DNA from: Odiellus spinosus
Lineage: Eukaryota > Arthropoda > Arachnida > Opiliones > Phalangiidae
Direction of reading: 5' to 3'
DNA: 64,000 bases
Assembly (NCBI GenBank): GCA_963920705.1
Contig: OY987225.1
Coordinates: 3,236,501 to 3,300,500 of the forward strand
The position numbers and the translations under genes were made by a program. The stretch's first letter is position 1, and every line of letters starts with the position of its first letter. The notes under the pieces are model-generated. The model ran no database searches. It was not told the DNA's origin and saw only the letters and a program-made list of their open reading frames with translations. This document shows, in pieces, positions 32,311 to 41,863 of this stretch.

Positions 32311-33322
32311 GGGTGGTGACGGGTAATTCCGTCCAATTCTAATTCCGTCCACTTTGGTTCAAAAATGTGAATCTTTAATTTTAGTTGCTCAAATTAAACG
32401 AAAAAGGACTTATTTTAGACACTGATAAACGCCCCGTCAGAAAAATAATATTTCAAGGCCATATGACAAGGGTCGGATAAGATACGACTATAATTAACAA
32501 AGTAGGAATTTACTCCGATTAAATTAATGCCAATTTAAGGGAATGATGCTTTTTATGGCTCCGGAAATAAGGATTTAAAACAATCACGGGAATTGTACAG
32601 ATACGAACCCGATACCATTCGAAAATCCAGATCTTTAGCTATAAAATACGCGTCTCCGATCTCATCTTGCCACTGTATTTAATTATTAATCGAAGATTAT
32701 AAAAACTACCGGCAGAGGCCAATTCCGTCCATTCGAAACAAAATCAAGTTTAAAGTTAATTAACTTCAAAATAACTAATTAAAACTCGAATTTGCGAACT
32801 GTAAAATCATTCACGATTGACAATTCAATAATTTCAAAGCAGAAAGCGTGTTTTTCCCGCGTTTTTCACCTGTCTTTCAGGGCTGGAAATATTTTTAATG
32901 CGAATTCAGTATAGAGGGCGGTAGTGCTTTGTAACAATATTTTTAAAAAAGGCTTGGAACATAACATGGCGCGATTTTTATTGTGTGGGTGTTTTAGTTG
33001 CCTTTGAAACTAAGTAAAATATTATGAATTTAATAAACGGACGTTAAGTCCAGAAATTAGACACTTCTTATTTACGGGTGGACGGGTATTACCCCCACTG
33101 TCCGGCGATTAGACTCAGGCCGGACGGAATTGGCCGCCTCGACTGACTTTGAAAAACGTCTCGTATCTTTTAAACCAATCAAAATTATGGAAAGCAAATT
33201 AGCTTAAAATACGCGAAAAAGCTTAATTTATAATAAGATATTCCTAAATTGGACACGGTTAAGATTGGGAGAGTTTTCTTGGTGATTATATAAAAAGCGG
33301 ACGGAATTACCCGCCACCACCA
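32311..33322. mobile_element. 1-kb TA-flanked DNA element, copy 2 (inverted)
   Basis: GGGTGGTGACGGGTAATTCC faces GGAATTACCCGCCACCACCA, with TA on both flanks. It matches 15846-16848 in reverse along its whole length, with extra TAATTCCGTCC units near the left end. Confidence 0.75.
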
Positions 33323-33398
33323 TAATGATACTTGTAACCCTTCCTGTCCAAATCCCCCTCAATTTTTCGATTTTAATCACTTTTAAACTTAATTCCCC

Positions 33399-34086
33399 CA
33401 GGGTTGGCAATTAGGAACATGTGGCAAAAAGTGGTTTTAACCGGCAAAAACGGAAAAAACCCGCTAAAAGTGGCAAAAACTACCAATCAAGGGTAGAATA
33501 CTATTAAAGGAAGTTAAATTGTATTTAGGACGTGTTGACTTTCATGTAAAGTACTAGCTGTTACTATCTGAAATTATTAGACAGGTTTTTTAGAGGTGGG
33601 AAGCCTTTCATAAAGCAGTTGAGAAATATTGGAAAAAAAAAAAAAAGTTTCCCAAAACACTTGAAAACGAGCTAAAGAATGGAAACATGATAAAGATATA
33701 TATGTGCTCGCTATTAGTTTTCTAACTGAAAAGTCCATCACCATGTGTCAAGCGACAAAAACGCGCGAGTATAGGTTTGGCTTGACATTAAAAGGTTGGT
33801 CAAGGTTTTGAACAACATTCCACTTTTGAGTTTGAGATATTTTTCACGCTTATTCCCAATATTGGCCTTTTTTCAGCTTTATTTCTATACATTTTTTTTT
33901 GATTTTTAAATCAAAAAAGCCACTTGTAGTGGAAAAAACCGCGGCAAAAATTTGTTTTTGCCATAGGTTTTAACCTGGTTAAAACTAGGCGGAAAAAATC
34001 GTGGCAAAAACTAGTTTTTGCCACCCCGGTTTTAACCTGGAAAAAACCGCGGTTTTTCCACCCCTGGCAAAAACTTGCCAACCCTG
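33399..34086. mobile_element. 688-bp hAT MITE
   Basis: CAGGGTTGGCAA and TTGCCAACCCTG are inverted ends with the CAGGG hAT signature. The 8-bp duplication AATTCCCC is perfect (33391-33398 and 34087-34094). The interior repeats GGTTTTAACC and GTGGCAAAAA near both ends. It has no ORF of note. Confidence 0.93.
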
Positions 34087-34373
34087 AATTCCCCTCAATT
34101 AAAGGCAAATAGGCCAAAATGGGCCAATAATTTAAAGGTTTTTCCTTTTTTTTTCTGCCCCTCAACCTATAAAAAACTGTGGGAAAATATAATATAAGTA
34201 TTAAACGCCATCCCATATCGACCGATCTTATAGAACATTAACTAAGAAAAACCTTATCCTTCAGTGGCATTATTTAAGAGTCGGACTGACGTCAACTTCA
34301 AAAGTCTGAGAAATTTTTTTTGGTCACCACGAACCTATTTCCACTTAAACTAGCTAAGATACATTTCCCCTTA

Positions 34374-34601
34374 GGCCGGACGGAATTACACGTCTCTTCT
34401 GGACGGAATTGGCCGCCTCGACTGACTTTGAAAAACGTCTCGTAGCTTTTAGACCAATCAAAGTTATGGAAAGCAAATTAGCTTAAAATACGCGCTAAAG
34501 TTCAATTTATAAAAAGATATTCCTAAATTGGACACGGTTAAAATTGGGAGAGTTTTCTTGGTGATTATATAAAAAGCGGACGGAATTGCCCGTCACCACC
34601 A
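34374..34601. mobile_element. 1-kb TA-flanked element, copy 3 (truncated)
   Basis: Only the last 230 bp remain, ending GGACGGAATTGCCCGTCACC at a TA (34602-34603). The left side breaks within CCGGACGGAATTACACGTC. Confidence 0.7.
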
Positions 34602-34609
34602 TATCTCAT

Positions 34610-35557
34610 TATTGTCAGCTATAGCTTAAGTTTTGACAAGTGTTTTTATACCAGATTAGCCAGTTTCAGTAAGGCCTATGTAAGGCCTTACTTTAAAGAA
34701 AAATGTGGGGTTGATTCAGCCTTGACGCATAAAATGGCCCATAGAACCCACTGTAGCTCGGTCCTACCACAAAAATTGATATCTCGGAAAAAAAAAATAC
34801 TGGATTGGGATTTTAAGTGATTCATACGCATTAGACGATGAGGATTTCGAAGATGACCAAATTTTTGAGCTTAAATTTTAGTGAAAGGTCAAAATCAAAG
34901 GTCAAAGATTTTGAAAACTGATAATGTTTTAAATATTATCCGGATGATGTAATATTCTTTTTTGGCTCTAAAAAGTCTTTAAAACAAGCTTTTACACGAT
35001 AGTTTACGACAAATAGCAGCTGAGATAAAATTAAAAGTGTTTTAAGGGTGGTGGCCCTTTTCTCTAAAATGACCAAAACTGTATCTCAAAAAACGGCTTG
35101 ACCGATCGCTATAAAACTTTCGGAATCGTCTTCTGTGGCCTAAAAAATCCTAAAAACAAAATATGATGGGACAGGGGTGGGGTTCAAAGCGTTGCTTGAA
35201 CTGTCCAAGAAAGACCCAATGAGCTAGTTCAAACGGGGCAGTCATGGTATTAAACGGGTAGCAAGCTGCTTCTAAGTTTTATTAAGTGTATATTTATGTA
35301 AATAATTGTAATTTCAGCGCTGATATTTTCTGTTAATTTTAATTTTCTCATATATTTTCGTATATTTGTTCAAACCAGAAAATAAAACATAGCAAGGGGT
35401 AAATTGTGGCGACACACGTTTTTAGAGAAATTCAAGAACATCCAAATACCAAAAAAAAACTCCCTTTGGCAGTATTTTAACTGTACACCAGGTTACGTTA
35501 AACACCCTTAACCATATGACTGTATCATTGGCCAAAAAGACGCTATTCGTGCTTTAC
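34610..35557. other. Intron spacer with shared repeat module
   Basis: CCATAGAACCCACTGTAGCT at about 34738 recurs in both arms of the palindrome at 48.8 and 49.25 kb. ATCTCAAAAAACGGCTTGAC near 35082 resembles arms of the 18.6-21.0 kb palindrome. It is probably a worn relative of those elements. Confidence 0.45.
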
Positions 35558-35653
35558 CTTTGATCTTTCTTTATCCAACTGATGTTGCAAAGCTTTAATT
35601 TGAGTGTCTTTTCTTATTATCTCCTCCTTCAAATCCTCCACAATAACAATTTC
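35558..35653 (-). CDS. Coiled-coil host gene, exon 3 seen
   Basis: The exon is 96 bp, exactly 32 codons, phase 0 at both ends. The acceptor reads TTTATATAAAG and the donor reads CAAAG/GTAAAG. It encodes EIVIVEDLKEEIIRKD then TQIKALQHQLDKERSK, a heptad coiled-coil segment. The acceptor tract is weak in pyrimidines, but phase and coding quality support it. Confidence 0.65.
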
Positions 35654-36204
35654 CTTTATATAAAGTTAAAATTTAATTTCAAGCTCTAAAACTTTAGGAC
35701 CTGTTTTCACTGGCGCAATCGATTCTTTTTGCAGCTCACGTTGGATACGACATCAGTTCTACTTTTAAATTGAATATGCTCCCTTGTAAAAACTAATGAA
35801 AAGGCACACCCAATGTAGAAAAAAACGCTTAATTTAATCAAAAATGATCCAAATTTGTAAACTAGCAACAGAATTCAACTAAATATACCAAATGAAACCT
35901 TAATTTAACCTGAAAGAGACCAAAATGTAGAAAAACATTGGTACAATTTCGTTAAATTGAGGTTACTTCAATTGGTTACGCCAGCGAAATTCTGATGTAA
36001 TTTTCCAATTTGGACCAAATAAGTTTCTTTGCTTATTTTATAGAAGCATATATTCAAATGAAAAGTAAAACTGACATCACACCTACATAAAAGCTGCGGG
36101 AATGTTTTCAATTTCTTGTGATTAAATTGGCGAGCTTACTGCGACATCAAATTGACAAGGCCACAATTGAGCCAGGTTTGCTTATCTACTTTGAAAAGTG
36201 ACAA
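35654..36204. other. Intron spacer
   Basis: No feature seen. Confidence 0.4.
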
Positions 36205-36394
36205 CCCTTACGGAAAAAAATTAGTCTGATCTGAAGAGGTCTTCAAGAACGCTACAAAACTCTTGGGGAAGTCTTAAAGACCTCCCCAAGACTTCTTGGC
36301 GTAATGGAAGACTTCCCCAAGACCTCTTAAGAGTACATAAGACACCTGAAAGACTTCCCCAAGAGCTCTTAAGACTAACTTCTTTTGGTTAGGG
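36205..36394. mobile_element. AAGTCTT-family MITE, copy 6
   Basis: CCCTTACGGAAAAAAATTAG to TTTTGGTTAGGG, flanked by AA on both sides, nearly full length. Confidence 0.85.
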
Positions 36395-36426
36395 AAACAT
36401 CACACTATGATCTTTATTATAGTGTT

Positions 36427-36737
36427 ACCAAGAAGGATCAGACAAGGAGAGGAAAAGTGGGAACGGCGCGGTTCCTACTGCGTCGGCCTAAACTCCCACT
36501 CTGGGAGAACGGGGGACAGTCGGGGGTAGAGATGCTTCGTGGTAAATTGTTGTCACGTGGGTAAAACGGATCCTTTATGAGACGCGTAGTAGCCGATGAC
36601 GTTAGCGACCACGTGACAGCAGTTTACCTCGAGAATTTCCTATCCCCCTTTTCACCCGAGTGGGAGGTTGGCTCTTCTCTCTCTAACTCAACGCAGCCCC
36701 ACTTTTCCTCTCCTTGTCTGATCCTTCTTGGTGTTAC
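36427..36737. mobile_element. TIR element (CCAAGAAGGATCAGACAAGG ends)
   Basis: CCAAGAAGGATCAGACAAGG faces its complement near 36733, and the TIRs run about 35 bp to AAAAGTGGG. The flanks share TGTTA, which would be a 5-bp duplication. The interior is GC-richer, with CACGTG twice. It has no credible ORF. Confidence 0.7.
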
Positions 36738-36739
36738 TC

Positions 36740-37147
36740 TTGGGGACATCAACGCGATATGATTTTGTAATAAACTTCTATTCTCAAATTTATCGTTACA
36801 TACATACACATATTAATACATTAATATATTCCTACATTGAAAAACCACGAGTGTTCAAATTAATCTAAATATTTAAAAAGAGTCTACAATCATTTTGAAA
36901 ATTAAATTAGGTCCTGTTAAGCCTAATTGATGACGTTTGAAATTAAGCGCTTGGATTTTCGCAATACACTGAACTATACTTTAAATCACATGAAAAATAG
37001 AAACAGATCGAATTAAAGGTTCCTTCAACGATTTACTGCTTCCAGTTTGCAAAAAAGTTTCGCAAAAACATGCTTATGTTGGCTATCCGCGCCAGTGAAA
37101 AACGGGCCGTACTCTTTATGACATTTAACAAAATTCTCAATACTCAC
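36740..37147. other. Intron spacer
   Basis: No feature seen. Confidence 0.4.
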
Positions 37148-37226
37148 ATTTTTAATGAATTTTCTGTTCAAGTCCACTATCCCATTTTGGTCACTTGATG
37201 GTACTTCATACTGCTTAACTTCATTC
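37148..37226 (-). CDS. Coiled-coil host gene, exon 2 seen
   Basis: The exon is 79 bp: one leading G plus 26 codons, ending phase 0. The acceptor is AATTTTCTACAG and the donor is AAAAAT/GTGAGT. It encodes NEVKQYEVPSSDQNGIVDLN then RKFIKN. Only this frame is open. The leading G completes the codon begun by CA at the end of the exon at 54411-54464. Confidence 0.65.
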
Positions 37227-37229
37227 CTG

Positions 37230-38138
37230 TAGAAAATTTGATTGTAACACAATGATCTTAAAATAGGACTAAGATAAGAAACAAGTGTGTAGAAGATTAT
37301 GTTCTATACGCTACAGAATAGCCACTTTTACCAAGTTTAAATCCACAGAACTTCCTCGGAGTAAGATTACGTTTGTAGATGATATAAAAGCTGACTCCAT
37401 TTGCACCTTGTCGAATTAATCTTGCGCCAAGCAAGAGAATTTAATCACCAGAAAAACATTCCCTAGGCTGTTTTTACATTTGAGTGATGGCTCTTTTACT
37501 TCTCATTTCAATAAGTAAATAGGAAGCCAGGGTTTGACGTTACCTCTGGGAGAGGGCGTTGAAGTCTGCGACCAGGAAAGGAAGCCCGTAATAGTAGAAG
37601 AGATTGTTCAGGAACCGAGGAAGCTGAGATCGTCTAGTTAGACTTTGTTAATGTATACTCGGTGGACGTAATAAAAGTGGTGTTTTAATTAGCTAACTTG
37701 TTATTCTATACCATTTAATAGCTAAGACAGTTAATTGCGTTACCGCAGCATACGAGGGTAGCGGCATTTATACGTATCCAGTTTCGTCTGCTAAATAAAT
37801 GAGAGTAAGTGTTCACTTTAGTTGAGTTTTTGGCTCATTTCCTGGTCTGGCAACTTAGTTTTTAATAACATATGGAGGGATTGTTGAGGCCTGTAGTTTT
37901 GTGACCTTATGAGGCGTTAAAGGAGGTAGGGTTATTTCTGGTGCCCAGGTCTAGAGTTAGTTAAAATCAGTTGTTTATGAGTTTTGAACCTGTTAAGACA
38001 GGTTGACATTGTAAGAGTCCCGCCTTTTTCTTTCACCGTTTAATTTTTCCTTCGGATTTTGTAACCAAAATGACTTTGGTGTGTTTTTCACTTTTAGTTT
38101 TGGGCTATCTGTTTTTGAAGTATACTTTTGGTTTTAGT
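37230..38138. other. Intron spacer
   Basis: 37.54-37.87 kb has an LTR-like feel (alternating GC- and AT-rich blocks, AATAAA-like signals), but I could not find a partner copy, primer site or TG/CA ends. Confidence 0.35.
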
Positions 38139-38142
38139 TTAA

Positions 38143-38560
38143 AGGGAGAATGCAACCTAACAACAAGTGATTTTTTTATTGATTCCTTATTGTTTAAATA
38201 GGCCTAATCCACTACTGAAAATATTTACAAACAAATATTAAACTTGAAATAAATTTAAAATTTACCCTGAAAATAGGCTTATTGGGATTTATGGAGCTCC
38301 TGTTTTCCTCGCGTGTAAGGTCTAGCGACCAATCGCGCGCGACGTAAGTCTCGTGGAGATCTCGCGTGAACGACGGGCCTTTGCTCATTGGTCGCTAGAC
38401 CTTACACGGACGCAATTCAGCTGATCTCCACGAATCTCGCTAAGCCTATTTTCAGGGTAAGTTTTAAATTTATTTCTAGTTTAATATTTGTATTGTAATG
38501 CCTATTTAGACGATAAGGAATCGATAAAAAAATCACTTGTAATTAGGTTGCATTCTCCCT
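38143..38560. mobile_element. Palindromic TTAA MITE, subfamily D
   Basis: TTAA flanks at 38139-38142 and 38561-38564. The terminal AGGGAGAATGCAACCTAA faces its complement. The outermost 10 bp match the 10.4/29.4-kb family, but the interior differs (GTCTAGCGACCAATCGCGCG in the arms), so it is a sister subfamily mobilised by the same enzyme. Confidence 0.85.
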
Positions 38561-38894
38561 TTAAGCGATTAAAGCGAGGCCTGGGAATGTCAATGTATTC
38601 AGTTTTGACAACTTTGAAAGCTAAACTTAAGTAATTTTTCTTAGGTGCTAGCCGATAAGTAACCACCTCTTTATAGTACCGTGGTTTGTTATAGCAGTAA
38701 AAATTTCTATATGAACATAATGAACTAAGTCTATTAATTACTAAGAAAATACATTTTTAGACCTACAAGACTTTAATAAAGAATATTTCACCCAATATAA
38801 AGGATAATTATGAGTATTTTTTAATAATTATTGCGTATTTAGCTAGGGAAATGTTTTACTTCCACAATAGAGGGGACAATCGAAATTTTTTTGG

Positions 38895-39310
38895 TGGGGG
38901 CAATTTAAATGTTTTGAAGGGGGCAATATAAATGTTTTGGAGGGGGCAATATAAATGTTTTGGAGGGGGCAATTTAAATGTTTTGGAGGGGGCAATATAA
39001 ATGTTTTGGAGGGGGCAATTTAAATGTTTTGGAGGGGGCAATTTAAATGTTTTGGAGGGGGCAATTTAAATGTGTTGGAGGGGGCAATTTAAATGTTTTG
39101 GAGGGGGCAATTTAAATGTTTTGGAGGGGGCAATTTAAATGTTTTGGAGGGGGCAATTTAAATGTTTTGGAGGGGGCAATTTAAATGTTTTGGAGGGGGC
39201 AATTTAAATGTTTTGGAGGGGGCAATTTAAATGTTTTGGAGGGGGCAATTTAAATGTTTTGGAGGGGGCAATCAAATTTATTGCCGGGGGCAAGATCAAT
39301 ATTGGAGGGG
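38895..39310. repeat. 23-bp minisatellite, about 18 copies
   Basis: The unit is GGAGGGGGCAATTTAAATGTTTT (23 bp) with early variants CAATATAAAT. One strand is rich in GGGGG runs. The unit is not a multiple of three, so the minus-strand open frame across it only cycles through three frames. Confidence 0.9.
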
Positions 39311-41506
39311 GCAATGCCCCCTGTGCTCCCCCTAGTTGTTACGCCCCTGCGTTTTAGAAATAATTAGGTGATTTTTCCTCATTGGGTAAGCCCGTTTCTT
39401 TGTCTATTTTATGCAAGCATAATGAAATGCAATTACGACGTCTCGCGCAAGGGGGAAGTTTTTGTGATTAATTGTCAAGCTTGGCGCAAGATCAGTTTGA
39501 CAAGGTCCAAATCAGTCAAGAGTACTTCAAGAATCGCGCAATTTTGGAGGTTAGCCAGAGACAGATTTGACAAGAATACAAACTGTCAGTGAATCTGTGT
39601 TAAGCCACAGTTAAAAATTTCATCACTTTTTGTACAATGAACTGCAAGTCCAAGCAAGAATCCATTCAGGTTCCATAAGAATATGGGAGCATAGCTTTAG
39701 CCTCTGGTACCATCCTCCCAAACTTTGTAACAAAAGTTCGTCCGCAATTTTCGCAACATTTGTACGCTTAGATCTTTTTTCGGTCGGCTTGTGACCCCGT
39801 CACATAGTTCCACCCCTAGCCCCTCCAAAATTTTTCGATTTTTGTAATTAATATGTATAATAAGCCTATTTTTTGTTGTATTATGTGTCACTTGCCCTTT
39901 AAAAGAAACTATTTTTACTTAAAAACGGGAAAAATATAAAAACCCCACTCCTTCTTAACAAAGGACCGGATAGCAAAAATTTAGCGAACTTTAAGAAAGC
40001 CCAATGCTAAAGATCCCCTCTAAACAAAGTAAAACTTCGTGTAACCCTATCTCTACAAAACGATACCAATAAACCCCCACTGCCATAACCCCCTCAAGGA
40101 ACTAACGAGATGACATCGACCCTCACGTTCATGGTCACCTCAAATTCCCCAAAACTTTTCCATAAACCCTGGGAAAAAACTCTTGGACAGCGTTTCACTC
40201 ACCATCCCAGCCCGAAGATTCACCACTAACCAAGGCGTAGGCCCATTGGCGCCGAATATGAAGAGAAAACGATGCCCTAAAGATCCCCCCCTCTATCTTC
40301 CATAGAAAATCCAGACCGACCCTGCAGAATACCAAGAAACGAAAGGGATACGTCACGAGGCACGCGGTAGCGGGCTTCGAGAGAGGTGCCCGGATGGCCC
40401 GAACAAGAACCAGAGCGTCCTTTTTTCCATCCCCCCAAAAAACTAACGTACGCAAAGCCACGCCGGGAAAAAGCGAAACTGCAACTGGCGAAGATCCACG
40501 CGCTACGCTTTCCCCCCAACCGAGGCATAAAGGAGAGAAGATGGCGAAAGTAAAATCAGTTCGAAACTTCGACTTGGAGATCTCGAAAGGAACCACTGAT
40601 CACCCCCTAGAAGCCCAGCGCGCTGCGCTGAGGCCGATGATGGAGCCCGCTTAAACTAAGGGTCCGGACTCTGCCATTTTTTTTTATCCGCGATCCTTCG
40701 GGACATAGTCGCTGTCGAAAACTCGCGAAGTAACTTAGAAGAAATCAGTCCCCGCTATAACTTAGAAGATAAAATGAGTCGAAACTCATCTCAATAGTAA
40801 TGAAAAAGAGCCACCGAGGCCACAAAGAACTCCGATTCGCCCTCCAGAATCCGATGATCCCCGCTGACGATATTCAATCCACGAAGGAAAGGAGCCTCCC
40901 CCGCTATATGGCGTCGAAACGGAGAAATCCAGCAAACTAAAAACACAACGACGAAGGACGATAATTACTGAAGTCAAACAAGATCCCCCCTCGAGACCCC
41001 AAGAAACCGGACGACCACTCGTCGGAGCATGTGTGAATACCTACCCGAGAGACCGTGCCGTAACTAATTTCAACGAAGTTGCCACCCCGCAAGCTGTCCG
41101 AGAAATCCCGTCTAACCCCTCAAGGAGAGAGCCAGTGAAACCGATTGGTACAGGAATGGATACGGCTCTACTGTTACGCAACAAAATCCAGCTAATCCGA
41201 GAGAAACGACGGCCCCCGAACCCAACTTTTACGTAAAAACACAGGCAGTGTTGAGTATTTTTTTATTGTTATATTTTGTTTTATCGTTTGACCACTCAGG
41301 GAATTATTCGTGCCCCAAATCTAAATGTCGGCTTGTTGTTGAGATCGAAGTCTAGAAGACCGTAGTATAATTCAACTCCCGTACTTTTTAAGAAAAAGAT
41401 AGAAATCAGAAAAACGTTATCGAGATATAAAGAGAGAGATTAGGATAATCTTTGCTCCCCATTTTAAAGACCCCTTTTTATAGGAGGTGAAATTTAATAT
41501 TAAAAG

Positions 41507-41824
41507 TGTTACCGTGAATTTTGCAAGTTAAATAGATAAACCGACTTTATAATAAACAACATATTTATTAAGTTAAATTATTAAAGTTAAATTACTACAT
41601 AACAATTATGAGAGAGAGAGTGCTTGAGAAAGACTGACTAGTTGAAGAGCTGACAGCTGACTGATTTTAGTGTGTAGAAGTATAGCAGACGACGCCTACC
41701 TTTGACCCCATGACCTTAAGAGAGTACCGCCACCTATCATATCTATTTTTGTGATGGTGTCAAAGGTCAACCTATTATACTTTTATTTTGTGATAGTGTC
41801 AAAGTTCAACCTATTATACTTTCA
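41507..41824 (-). repeat. Copia LTR, 3' copy (318 bp)
   Basis: In element sense it begins TGAAAGTATAATAGG and ends CACGGTAACA. The polypurine tract AAAGAGGGGGAG lies immediately before it (41825-41836). It differs from the other LTR at one site that I noticed (41512 C against 46248 T). Confidence 0.95.
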
Positions 41825-41863
41825 CTCCCCCTCTTTGACAATATCTTTAGAATTTGATAATCT

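Noticed and set aside
37490-37870. Possible solo LTR
   Set aside because: No TG/CA ends, duplication, primer site or second copy could be identified.
38856-39041. Pro/Lys-rich minus-strand frame
   Set aside because: Produced by the 23-bp minisatellite, whose unit is not a multiple of three.
40195-41236. Open frames in the 5' LTR, duplicated in the 3' LTR at 52175-53216
   Set aside because: They are exact copies because they lie in the LTRs. No domain or start context makes them credible genes, so I report them only as a finding.
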